This document shows positions 20,743 to 30,177 of a DNA stretch of 31,370 nt, piece after piece (position 1 is the stretch's first letter; every line of letters begins with the position of its first letter). Position numbers and translations under genes: made by a program. The notes under the pieces are model-generated. The model did not search any database and had not been told where the DNA came from. It saw only the letters and a program-made list of their open reading frames with translations. Origin of the DNA: Chalciporus piperatus (taxonomy: Eukaryota; Basidiomycota; Agaricomycetes; Boletales; Boletaceae); NCBI GenBank assembly GCA_038093975.1, contig JBBPTG010000199.1:1-31370 (forward strand), written 5' to 3'.

Positions 20743-21240
20743 CCAGTACGCCAGTTGCTCAGTTGCCCAGTCATCCAGTCAGCCAGTCATTTCAGTAATC
20801 TCATTGGTTCATTAGCCCAGTCACTTCAGTAGACTCAGTAGCTCAGTAGCCCAGTGTTCCCAGTCATCCAGTTCCAGTCATCCCCAGTAGTAGCTCAGTA
20901 GCAGTAGTAGCCCAGTGTCCTAGTCAGTCTCAGTAGTCATCTCAGCAGCCTAGTAGCCCAGTGCCCTAGTTATCCAGCAATCCAGTTGTCTCATTACTCC
21001 AGCCATTCAGTATTCCAGTATTCCAGTAATCTAGTCACTCAGTGGTCCAGTAATCCAGTAGTCTCAGTAATCCAGTCACTCAGTGATCCAGTAATCTAGT
21101 CACTCCAGTCACTCCAGTCACACAAGTGACACCAGTAACCCAGTCACCAGTCACTCCCAGTCACCTCAGTAACCCAGTAATCCAGTCACCCAGTCACCTC
21201 AGTAATCCAGTCACCCAGTAATCCAGTCACCCAGTCCCAA
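20743..21240 (+). repeat. Left arm: degenerate CAGT minisatellite
   Basis: Dozens of units such as CCAGTCATC, TCAGTAGC and CCAGTCACC follow one another with an 8-10-bp spacing, all in the same orientation. Near the outer end the units are mostly CAGTCATC or CAGTAGC; near the inner end they are CAGTCACTC or CAGTAATC. The right arm shows the same outer-to-inner change. Confidence 0.8.
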
Positions 21241-21430
21241 TTACTAGTTCACTATATCTTATGATTAATTCACACCTTATGACAGTTCAGAAAATGCGAA
21301 ATATATTATGTCTAACTATTACATGTATTGTGGTACAATAGTTACAAGTTAATGAAGTGCCATGCAACACGAGCAGCTATGTACGAGGTGAGTAGGTGTG
21401 TTAGTCAACAAATAAACACGAACCTTTGAA
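21241..21430. other. AT-rich spacer in the fold-back element
   Basis: An AT-rich unique stretch between the left arm and the hairpin array. I see no gene or motif. Confidence 0.4.
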
Positions 21431-22045
21431 GCCAGCGGGGCTGTTGAGCCCGCGCCGGCTTCGTTGTTTGAGCTTGAGGTGGTGAGAAGTGGTGGTAGCG
21501 GGCCGAGCAGTGCGAGCAGCTGTTTGTGGGGTGAGCAGGTGGCTTATCACTCACCTCGTGAAGTGAAGCCGGCGGGGCTGTTGAGCCCACGCCGGCCGCG
21601 TTTTCGCGTTTTCGTCGTTTTCGTGTCGGGAGTGGTGTGGTAGGTGGTAGTGGGCCGCGCAGTGCGAGCGGCTGTTTGCGGGGTGAGCGGATGTGGTGGT
21701 GAGCGAGTTCTCACTCACCTCGTGAAGCCGGCGGGGCTGTTGAGCCCACGCCGGCCGCGTTTTCGCGTTTTCGTCGTTTTCGTGTCGAGAGTGGTGTGGT
21801 AGGTGGTAGTGGGCCGAGCAGTGCAAGCGGCTGTTTGCGGGGTGAGCAGGTGGCTTATCACTCACCTCGTGAAGCCGGCGGGGCTGTTGAGCCCACGCCG
21901 GCCGCGTTTTCGCGTTTTCGTCGTTTTCGTGTCGAGAGTGAGGTGGTAGGTGGCAGCAGGCTGTTTGCGAGGTGAGCGGATATGGTGGTGAGCGAGTTTT
22001 CACTCACCTGGCGATGCCGGCGGGGCTTTTGAGCCCTCGCCGGCC
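21431..22045. repeat. Five-copy array with a conserved GC-rich hairpin
   Basis: Units start at about 21431, 21568, 21727, 21874 and 22016 (spacing 137-159 bp). Each opens with GCCGGCG-GGGCT-GTTG-AGCCC-A-CGCCGGC, a 12-bp stem with one bulge and a 4-base loop. Then come runs of GTTTTCG, a GTGGTAGGTGG stretch, GCGGCTGTTTGCGGGGTGAGC and CACTCACCTCGTGAAG. The first copy has one stem mismatch, and the last changes the loop and bulge but keeps the stem. Open frames on the minus strand here are translations of the repeat. Confidence 0.8.
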
Positions 22046-22169
22046 GTTTTGTTGTTGTTGAGGTGTGGTGTAGTGGTGAGAGAGAGTCGAAGAGGTGGCG
22101 CGGCAAATTCAACATGGTCACGTGACTTTTTCGCGCGGATTTTGTGTCAAGTCCGAGCATTAGGGAAAT

Positions 22170-22765
22170 GTGGCTACACTTTATTAGGATCTCCTACACT
22201 AGATAGCTACCATATTTTTGTACACTTGTGTATGCTTTTTTGTACACTTTCAATAGGTTTGATCTCCACATACTTTGCTACACTTGTAACTACACACTTA
22301 CTGCGCTTTTTTGTACACTTTTGCTACACTCTAACCTAATACACTTTCCCACACTTGTAACTACACATTTACTACGCTTTTTTGTACACTTTTGTTACAC
22401 TCAATCTAGCTACACTTTCCTACACATTTGATTCAAGTTTTACTACGCTTTTTTGTTACACTTTGTTAGTACACTTTTTTGTCCACTTTAGCTACACTCT
22501 ATGACTACACACTTTCCCACACATTTCACTACACTTTTACTACGCTTTTTTGTACACTTTTGCTACACTCAATCTAGCTACACTTTCCCACACTCTTGAC
22601 TACACTTTTACTACGCTTTTTTGTACACTTTGCTCACTCAATCTAGCTATACTTTCCCACACTTGTAACTACACTTTTACTACGCTTTTTTGTACACTTC
22701 ACTACACTCAATCCTAATACCCTTTCCCACATTGTTAACTACACTTTTAGTACACATTTTTGTGG
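22170..22765. repeat. About 71-bp minisatellite, CTACACTTT-rich
   Basis: The word TACGCTTTTTTGTACACTTT, or a close variant, recurs near 22301, 22372, 22443, 22540, 22611 and 22680, with one more diverged copy near 22235. Spacing is mostly 69-71 bp, with one 97-bp step. Between occurrences are CTACACTCAATCTAGC and TACACTTTCCCACACTTG. No coding potential. Confidence 0.8.
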
Positions 22766-22829
22766 ACTTTAGCTATAATCCATCCTATGAATGATTATAA
22801 AATGTCACTAATTAGAATGACTCTATTAG

Positions 22830-23375
22830 ATGACTGAGTAGTACTGGAGTGATTGGGTGAGCTGAGGGCTGGGTAACTGGATAACTGGTATGACTGGTGT
22901 GACTGAAGTGACTGGTTTACTGGACCACAGGATGACTGGATTACTGGAGTGACTGGATTACTGAGGTGACTGGATTACTGGAGTAACTTGTGTGACTTGT
23001 GTGACTGGAGTGACTGAAGTAACTGGATGACTTGATGACTGGGCTGCTGGGTTACTGGAACTACTGGATAACTGGAACACTTGGCCACTGGACTAATGAG
23101 ACCACTGAAATGACTGGATGACTGGATGACTGAGCTACTGGGACTACTGAAATGACTGGATGACTGGATGACTGGGCTGCTGGATGACTGAGACTACTGA
23201 GACTACTGGATGACTGAATGACTGAGCTACTGAAGCTACTGAAATGACTGGATGACTGGGCCACTAGGCCACTGGGTTACTAAGACTACTGAAACTACTT
23301 GATGACTGGGTGACTAGGTTACTGAAACTACTGAAACTACTGAAACTACTTGTTACTGGGCCACTGGACTACTGA
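22830..23375 (-). repeat. Right arm: inverted CAGT minisatellite
   Basis: Mirror image of the left arm: on the minus strand it reads CAGTAGTTTCAGTAGTTTC, then CAGTCATCCAGTCATC, then CAGTCACTCCAGTCAC toward the core. The first units after the 54-bp terminus differ from those of the left arm, so the arms have diverged or changed in copy number. Confidence 0.8.
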
Positions 23376-23389
23376 TTTAACTGATCCAG

Positions 23390-26338
23390 TCATTCCAGTA
23401 ACTTCAGACTTTTTGCAGTGTTGCTGATGGAGCGTGGGTTAACTCGAAACTCGCCCGCTAGTAGGTGTAAGGGGGATTGGTGACGCTTTCTGCTTCTGTG
23501 CGCTTGTCGGAGAGCTTTGGCGACCGGGTTTGTATCTGTGAGAGTTGCGAGGCGAAGGGTGGAGCGGACGCAGTGTTTGCGGATGAGTAGATGAATGGGG
23601 AGGAGATCGCTGTGTGCGTTTAAAAGGTCGGTGGCCGTGGATCGCATACCTCCCGTGATCAAGATGGCCGCCGTGCGCTGAACCGTTTCCATCTTCTTCG
23701 CAACTCCCCTTGGTCCCCATCCCCCGCCTTTCTGTCCTCGTCCTTTCTTGGCCAACGCCGGCGCCCACACCTCCGCTGCGTACAGCATCTTCGGGACGGT
23801 GACGCCCTCGTATAGCTTCTTCATCATTTTTCCTTGTACTCCCTTCGTTGTTTTCATCATTCTTCCACATGCTAGTACATACTTTGTTCCTCTTGCTATG
23901 GCATAGGCGGTGTGTTCTTTGAATCTGAGCTCCTGGTCGATGATGACACCTAGGAATTTGTGCGATGCTGAGGGTTGGATTCGATGGCCTCGGATGGTAA
24001 TGGGCGGACGAGCGATTGGGATTGATGTTCCCTCATTGGGGCCCGATTCGCGTCGTCGTGAGACCTCGATGAGTGCGGTTTTGTCTAATTCGAATTGGCA
24101 AAAATGTTCTTCGCTCCACTTTAAAGCTCCCTCCTCGCTTTCCATCATGTCCCTCAGCTTCTCATTTGCCTCCTCGAACGATCCTCCCCTTGCTGCGAGT
24201 GCGGTGTCGTCGATGAAGCCCAGAATCATTCGATCCCGAGCTCCTTCGGCAGCGCCAATTAGACCTGCGTTATAGAAAAGAAATGCGATCGGTGAGAGTG
24301 GACAGCCCTGGTCTAGGCCCATAGGAATATGAAAGGGGGAGGAGATGAAATCGTCGAAGACGAGAACGGTTTTGCGGTTCTGAAGCCGTCTTTCATACCA
24401 TGATACATACTCCTCCGGGATTCCTTTCTTGCGGAGCTCATGGAGCAGGACCGGGACTACTACGCTTGGGAATGCTGCCTTGATGTCTAGAAGGAGAACT
24501 GAGACATATTTATCAGCGCTGTGGGCCCAAGAGTCATAACAGAATTTTGTGAGGGCGAGAAGGGAGTCTGTGGTCGAGCGACCTGGTCTTCCCCCGTAAT
24601 GAGTGGGGGGGAGGAGCGAATACTTCTCGGCCAAGAAGATCAGGTCATCAGCGACGCACGATGACAGCACTTTCGCCATCGTGTCCAGTAGCGCAATGGG
24701 GCGATACGCCTTGGCCGCCGAGTAATCGGGCCGGCCCGGCTTACGGATCACCACCGTGGAGGATATCTTCCACTCCTCGGGGTAGTACTGGAGGGTGAAG
24801 GTAGATCTGAATATGGGCCCTAGATGGGCGACGAGAAGGTCAGCGCAATTGGTGAAGATGCAGTTGCTTATCCCGTTGGGTCCTGGGGCTTTGTAGGGAG
24901 AGAGCTTTTTGATCGCACGCATGATCTGGTCGTCGGTTATGTTGTGGAAGGGGTGGGCCGGAGGCGGGTACTCAGCCGTTTCGTATGATGGGACAGAGTC
25001 GGGTTCAGGTTGAAAGAAGGTGTTGTATAGAATCTTGCTCTTGGCTTCGTTGGACTGGTCGTCTGGGGGCGCTGTTTGTGGGTCGGGGCGGAGGTTGGGA
25101 ATGCGGGGGATGAAGTGGTCTGATGGCTCGTTGACTAAGTATTTGTGGACGTCCCAGATATTGCTGTTGTCGATCTCCTCTAGATACTCGACCCAATGAG
25201 ACTCCTTCGCTGCCTGAATGTGTTGAGAGAATAGGGAGCGTGCGCTCTGGTATCGCGCGTGTATTGGGTGGTTTCTTTGTTGGCGTTTGTCGAAGGATTG
25301 GCGAGCGAGTTTCTTCATTGCCGTCTTTTCCTCGTTGAGCTCCGAGGTCCACCACCGCTTTGTGAAGGGACTTAGTTTGGTGATGGGGACCACCTCCTCT
25401 ACCGTTTCCTGTATAGCGTCGACCAAACCTCCGAGTCTCGCCTTCATTGAGTCTATCTCGGTGATTTCAGTGGGGATTGGGAGTAGCCCCAGGCGGGTTT
25501 CGAGCTTGTCCTTGAATTCGCTCCAGTCTGTTGCGCGGTAGTTCCTTCTGTCGGGGGGATTGGTGAGTTCTGGGGACAGGTTGATCTCGCTGATGATGGG
25601 GAGGTGGTCGGTATCAGTGGGGCGGAGCTCTGGGTCGACGTCGCAACGGGTGAATAAGTCTGCGAGATGGGTAGAGCAAAAGACGTTGTCTGGTCTGGTG
25701 TAGTTTTTTGAGTTGGAGGCCTGGAGCGTGGGTATACCCTCGGGGAGAACTTGTTTGAGCGAGAATGATGCGAGAATATCGATTAGAGGCTCCGCTGCTC
25801 TGAGGTTTGCAGCGGTGAACAGATGAGAGTTGCGGGGTTCATCCCACATCGGGTGGTGCCTGTTGAAGTCGCCGAGTAGAATGAGTCCCGCTGTGTTGTC
25901 GTTTCAGCGGCGTTCGCCTTCTTCCGTTAGGTGTTGGTCCAGGAAGTGGAGGGTGTCGTCGTTTTCTCCGTCGTTGTATATGTTGTAGATGCGTACTTTG
26001 CCGAAGGGACCACTGAGCTCGATGGCGGTGATGTCTGGGTGTTTTATGGGTATGGCGCGCCAGTGGTCCTTCGATAGCTTTCTGTTGATTAAAATGGTTG
26101 AGCGCGTTCTTTTTGCACGGTCGGCGTTGTGGCAGGAGGGGTAGATTACGTTCCATCGGGAATTAGAGGTAGTGAGGTTGACGAAGTTAATGTAGGGTTC
26201 CTGTATGGCTGCTATGTCGTAGAGATTTGGGTCGAGGTCGCTGAGCATGTGTTGTTGGGCGTTGCGGGCTTTGTTAAGGTTTTGTTGCCAAATTCTAAGT
26301 CGAGAGAGATTGGTGTTCTGATGGTTGTCTCTATTCAT
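23390..26338 (-). pseudogene. LINE ORF2 (APE endonuclease and reverse transcriptase), one in-frame stop, 3'-truncated
   Basis: Replication enzyme of a two-ORF LINE, probably of the fungal Tad-like group. The start at 26338 overlaps the ORF1 stop as ATGA; an earlier in-frame Met at 26413 is less likely. The endonuclease shows RIWQQNLNKA and DIAAIQEPY. A TGA at 25906-25904 then interrupts it just before LILLGDFNRHHPMW, and the same frame continues to TDHLPIISEI. The reverse transcriptase has RPIALLDTMAKV, GGRPGRSTTDSL, LLLDIKAAFPSV, GLDQGCPLSP and FIDDTALAA (FIDD near 24208) in place of the usual Y/F-A-DD. After LHLLAGEFRVNPRS the frame enters the fold-back terminus and ends ISNTAKSLKLLE. Related elements normally continue into RNase H, so the 3' end is missing. 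Confidence 0.85.
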
Positions 26339-28065
26339 TGGGATAGGGATGGGAGTGGGACATTCGGTTCGCTGGGAGAGTACCGCTGGTAGGATGAGCG
26401 GGGGGGGTACCATGCGTCGTCAAGAGTGGATTGACGGGGGCCCCATCCTTCCTCACGTGGGGTGCGTCCAAGGACATGTGTCTGCGCTGCGTTGCCGCGC
26501 CTCATTCGCGCATTCTCCACAGTTTTCCAACCTGGGTCTGGACGGCTGGGGGCTAGGGTGGGGGGCAAGGGCTGCGATGGCGGAGGGGAGTCCATTTCCC
26601 ATGTGGACGGGTCCTCGGGAATCGGGAAGTAAATATACTTCGCATCCTTCATTCTGGCATGCATCTTGGATCGAGCAGCCTGGAATGCAGGGCAGTCGCG
26701 GCTCCAGGCTGTGTGTCCTCCGTGGTTGCAGTTGACACAGAAGTGGCGGTCAGGGTCAGACGTGACCTCGCAGTCTGAGGTGCGATGATGCTCGCCGCAC
26801 GTTCCGCAAGCGTCATGGTCGAGGGTGCACTTACGCGACATGTGGGTCATGTCCAGAGAGTGGCACTTGTAGCACCGCCATGGTTCGGGCAGTTGTCTAC
26901 GTGCGTTGACTCTTTTTCCCTCCACGGAGAGACCTCCTCTAATGGCAGTGTTAGCGTCTTGCGGATTGGTGAAGCTTACCATGGCGTGCGCGACTTTCTG
27001 TTCCTTGGAACGGAACTGTGGGGGTTTAATCCAGGTGGCGGCGCGAATGCCACCTTCAGAAATGCCGGATAACTTTTCAATGTTGCGAATAGATGGGTCA
27101 TGGGAAGGATCGAAGGTGACGGGAATGAACTGTAGTATTGTTTTGTAGGATCTGTTAACGAAGTCGGAGTTAGCGTCGAAATGCGTGAGGAAGTATGCCT
27201 TGTTGGTTTCGACTTTGAGCCAGTCAGCGCTTTCTGGGGAGTCCACTTCGAAGCGAAGCGATCCGTTCTTCAGTGCCTGGACGCTTACGAAGAGCATGCC
27301 ATCCGGGGTGGTGGCTCCCTTTTCCTTAGCTAGGTCTATGGCCAAGTTCGCTTTGGAGATGAGCTCCTTTGGCGACATCTCGTGTAGCATGTCGTTGGTG
27401 CTCGTTACGACTACTTGTCTGGTGGCCGCCTCGCTCCTTGCGAGGACTTCAGCGTGTTCCATGTGCGCTCCATAGGTGACCGCGTTTGCGTACGATTTGG
27501 GTTGTCCTCCGGCTCGTGGTTGATGGTCGGGGGAGGGTTCCTGAAGTGTGGCAATGGTTTGGTTGACGGCCTCTTCGAAGTTGGTGGTGGCTGACTCGAC
27601 TGCTGTGCGCAGTTCATCAACCAAGCTGGTGAACATGACTGCTTTGGACTCGTGATCCTGAACTACGTTTTCGAGTCTGGTGAGCTGGTTGTCGAAGGGT
27701 GTCAGGGGGTTTGACTCGGATGATTGAATGGCATTTTCTATGATGCAAACGAGGGAGAAGAGCAGTTCGGAGTGGAGTGCGGTGAGTGTCGGGGCGGAAG
27801 TAGAGAACTCCAGGAGAGCTCCTAGGGCCGATCGAAGGGTGTCTCCACCTTCCGGGGAGCGGTGTCCGTGTCGTCCGAGCGTGATTTGGGCGTCTTTCAA
27901 GCTTCTCAGGTTCCTGAGGTGCACGGTGTTGCCAATGGATGTTGCGACCTCTTCAAAAGGTTTGCCCGTGAAGATAAACTCTCCTTTTCCGCGCTTCGAT
28001 GGGTTACGGGGGTTGGTGACGTTCGTAGCCTTGAATTGGGAGGAGGTGGCGGGTGCCTGGGACAT
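26335..28065 (-). CDS. LINE ORF1 nucleic-acid-binding protein
   Basis: Gag-like RNA-binding protein, 576 residues. The N-terminus is basic, followed by a helical region (about 50-190). A central domain (about 200-390) includes RFEVDSPESADWL and HAMVSFTNPQDA and resembles the RRM-like fold of LINE ORF1 proteins. Three Cys/His knuckles lie at about 397-456: CYKCHSLDMTHMSRKC, CGTCGEHHRTSDC and CVNCNHGGHTAWSRDC. The C-terminus is Pro-rich. It would coat LINE RNA and act as a chaperone during target-primed reverse transcription. The frame is intact. Its TGA overlaps the ORF2 start by ATGA. Confidence 0.85.
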   Translation of the reverse strand: MSQAPATSSQFKATNVTNPRNPSKRGKGEFIFTGKPFEEVATSIGNTVHLRNLRSLKDAQITLGRHGHRSPEGGDTLRSALGALLEFSTSAPTLTALHSELLFSLVCIIENAIQSSESNPLTPFDNQLTRLENVVQDHESKAVMFTSLVDELRTAVESATTNFEEAVNQTIATLQEPSPDHQPRAGGQPKSYANAVTYGAHMEHAEVLARSEAATRQVVVTSTNDMLHEMSPKELISKANLAIDLAKEKGATTPDGMLFVSVQALKNGSLRFEVDSPESADWLKVETNKAYFLTHFDANSDFVNRSYKTILQFIPVTFDPSHDPSIRNIEKLSGISEGGIRAATWIKPPQFRSKEQKVAHAMVSFTNPQDANTAIRGGLSVEGKRVNARRQLPEPWRCYKCHSLDMTHMSRKCTLDHDACGTCGEHHRTSDCEVTSDPDRHFCVNCNHGGHTAWSRDCPAFQAARSKMHARMKDAKYIYFPIPEDPSTWEMDSPPPSQPLPPTLAPSRPDPGWKTVENARMRRGNAAQTHVLGRTPREEGWGPRQSTLDDAWYPPRSSYQRYSPSEPNVPLPSLSQ

Positions 28066-28448
28066 TGGCGCCGCCGATTGTCTAGGGTTCTTCTGTGGAA
28101 TTATTGAGGAAGGTGTGGGTTGCGAGCCTTCCGGACAGGAAAAGTGAGGTATAGAGGTAGTTTAATGGCTATTACTACTGAGGATGAGTAGGGTACGCTG
28201 TCTTGCTGCCGGGGTGACTGGGGTCCCACCCTTGGTGATGGTGGTTGCCGGTAAAGGAGCGTTTTTCCCCCTCCACTCTATACCCACATCTCGGGTGAGA
28301 CTTATTCACGCGACGACGACGATGCCACTCTTTATGACGGAGATGATCCAACCGACGATGTCGGATACGCGAACATGACCAGTTCTCCGGGTCACTATGG
28401 GTTGAGCATTTGACGAGCTTTTATCTTTGTCAATGACTTGATTCTAAT
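28066..28448. other. LINE 5' end and 3' coding tail of a third LTR element
   Basis: The LINE 5' untranslated region must lie in the first 100-190 bp; its exact end is not visible. On the plus strand from about 28256 a short frame reads PPPLYTHISGETYSRDDDDATLYDG and ends at TGA (about 28410). It leads to a polypurine-like tract GGGGGTAA (28451-28458) directly before an LTR start. I take this as the last codons and polypurine tract of an LTR element into which the LINE inserted. Confidence 0.5.
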
Positions 28449-28458
28449 ACGGGGGTAA

Positions 28459-29488
28459 TGTTATGATCATCCCATTCTTTCCTTTCCCGTTACCTTGTAC
28501 TAAGTCCTAGTCGCTGGTTTGAGGCCACTCGTTTCTTACTTCACCTTAGTCAGTGAATATTCCCTCATGTTCTTTCACCTTCTATGCTTTGTCATCGCTG
28601 ACTTGTACGCTTACTGAGCATGACTCATTCTTATTCATCATAGCTCGTTCTTACTCATTCTGGTCCCTTCTATGCCTGCCCTTAACTTGTTCCTTTATCT
28701 ATATAAACCCTCGAAGTTTCTCCTGTAACCTTAAGTTAGACCTACACAATCTAACCTTGTCATTCCTCGTTCTCCTTGAACCCTCTGAGAGTCACCGTCC
28801 CACTCTTGAATGGACGCTAGGCCTTAAGGTGGACATCCCATCGTTAGGCTACCCTTGAAACCCTTGTCTTTGACTAGGCTTTTGTGTCTACGCTTTGACC
28901 TACCCGGTACAAGTGTAACTAGTGTTTCAAAGTCCAGTTGCAGGACCACAAAAAGACCGGCAACCGAACCAAACCGACATCAGTTGCAACCAGACTGTGG
29001 TTGCCAGTTGCCAGATTTTCTGGTATGTATCGGTCCGGTTGCCATGAAAATCTGAAAAATAAAAGACCGGTCCAAGACTGGTTGCAACCGGTTGCATCAC
29101 GGACCGGTTGTAGGTAGTCATCTGACCCATTTTCACGCTGATGCGCTCCTGGCGCATCTGCGCATACCATGTATTTCTACATTTTCTGATGTTTTTCCTT
29201 GTGTTAAAATGTTTTAATAATTATTTTGTGTCGTTTTCCCACGCAGATGCGCCCTGGGTGCATCTGCGCGTTTTTGACAATATTAAAAACATTGTTTTTC
29301 CAGCTGAAAATCTCTCATATATTTATAACTAAGACCAAAATATGTATAGTAGATCGGTCTTTTAAGACAACTGGTTGCAACCGGTTCGGTTGCCCAGGTC
29401 TGGCCATGGCAACCGGTCCAGGTCCGGTTGCCTCAAAACTTGGTCTAAAAACCGGACTGGACCGGACTTTGAAACACTAAGCGTAACA
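28459..29488 (+). repeat. 3' LTR of a third LTR retrotransposon, split by a MITE
   Basis: Starts TGTTATGATC right after a polypurine-like tract and contains a TATA box (CTATATAAACCC, about 28699). It runs to GTGTAAC at 28919 and, after the MITE and its duplicated target, finishes with the A at 29488. The rebuilt LTR end GTGTAACA is then a perfect complement of the TGTTA start. Without the MITE it is about 462 bp. It does not match the LTRs at 3786 or 14097 beyond the terminal bases, so it is a separate family. The 5' LTR is not in the window. Confidence 0.65.
28920..29479. mobile_element. hAT-like MITE, 560 bp, in the LTR
   Basis: The ends are inverted repeats: TAGTGTTTCAAAGTCC on the left, and its complement with one inserted or changed base on the right (GGACTTTGAAACACTA). 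It is flanked by an 8-bp target duplication, AGTGTAAC (28912-28919) and AGCGTAAC (29480-29487), with one transition. Eight-base duplications are typical of hAT elements. The subterminal parts are full of CCGGTTGCAACCGG-type palindromes (for example 29080-29110 and 29370-29385). Inner GATGCGC/GCGCATC words form a second nested inverted repeat around an AT-rich centre. There is no coding capacity. Confidence 0.8.
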
Positions 29489-30177
29489 GTTGGGGTCTTT
29501 CCGGTCAGGTTGTTCGCACGTTTGAGTAGCCCTTCAAAGTCAGCTTGGTTCATGAGGGCAAGGCCCAGTTTTGGCAGGTTGCGAGGGATGAAGAATGAGA
29601 CAGCATAGTTATCGAATTTAATCGTCTTTGGATTGAGAGCGGCTGAGACTTTCGTGAGGATCTGTGCGCATAACGTGTCCCAGGGCTCGTTGAGACCAAA
29701 CACAAACTCCACACCAGGTGTTGGTGCACATTTTGCCTGTGGCTTCTTCATTTCGGCAGCAAAAGTGATTGCAGCTATGAAGGTGACATCCTGAATGGTT
29801 TTTGCAGTGACGGCCAAGTCGGAAACCTGTCCGTCACCTACTAGAAATCATGGTAAGAGATGAAGAAGAGTCATAGACTGAGTATATGCACCTGTCACAT
29901 TACCAGTTTCTCCTCGCTTACGCTTTTTCATTGAAGCAGGAGGATGTAGAGAGTCTGTCTGCTTGTTGACACCTTCACTCTCCTTCTCTGAGCTGTTTCC
30001 ATCGTCCTTGGTGTTGTCCTCTTCCTCTTCCTCGAGTGTCGCTCTGCAGTGTTGCTGTTCTCGCTGACCAGCATGGAACTCTTCGCCACTCAGCCTACCA
30101 GTCGACTCGCTCCTTTGGAGAAGACAATACTTCTTTTTGGGTGGAATGCGAAGCTTGAAACCACTGCTGTTGTTCAT
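29489..30177 (-). pseudogene. 5' part of an unrecognised two-exon gene cut by an LTR element
   Basis: I do not recognise the family, although the layout recalls unnamed proteins common in mushroom-forming fungi. Exon 1 (30177-29892) starts MNNSSGFKLRIPPKKK, has an acidic run (EEEEEDNTKDD) and ends with a nuclear-localisation-like KKRKRGE. A 51-bp GT-AG intron (29891-29841, phase 1) follows. Exon 2 encodes VTFIAAITFAAEM, EFVFGLNEPWDTLCAQILTK, LNPKTIKFDNYAVSFFIPR and LKRANNLTGKTPT. The reading then runs into the LTR and MITE at 29488, and the frame stops at 29362 inside the MITE. Nothing in exon 1 or exon 2 is damaged, so the gene was broken only by the insertion. It diverges from the decarboxylase 350 bp away. 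Confidence 0.6.

Larger units (their letters stand above)
20689..23429. mobile_element. Fold-back type transposable element, about 2.74 kb, non-coding
   Basis: The ends are perfect inverted repeats for 54 bp (20689-20742 against 23376-23429), starting CATCAGCAACACTGCAAAAA. Each then continues into an arm of about 500-600 bp of degenerate 8-10-bp CAGT-type repeats, reading CCAGTCAYC outward on the left and its complement on the right. The core (about 21241-22830) holds two unrelated tandem arrays. No transposase is encoded. Long inverted arms built of short tandem repeats resemble fold-back elements. CACTG followed by CAAAAA nine bases in also recalls CACTA termini with subterminal repeats. 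I found no target-site duplication: the left flank is Gypsy pol and the right flank is a LINE. Confidence 0.7.

Noticed and set aside
21551..22160. Minus-strand ORFs of 100-150 codons
   Set aside because: Direct translations of the hairpin repeat array, repeating the same HENDENAKTRPAW-type string.
20743..23375. CRISPR array or telomere-like repeats
   Set aside because: The CAGT units have no constant repeat with unique spacers, the organism is a eukaryote, and the two arms are mirror images as in a fold-back transposon.
20684..23435. Target-site duplication around the fold-back element
   Set aside because: The flanks GTGCA and GAGCG do not match, and shifting the boundary by several bases gives no direct repeat.
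28459..28919. 3' LTR partner of the Gypsy element at 14097
   Set aside because: Apart from TGTTA ends and a TATA box the two LTRs do not align, whereas LTRs of one insertion should be nearly identical.
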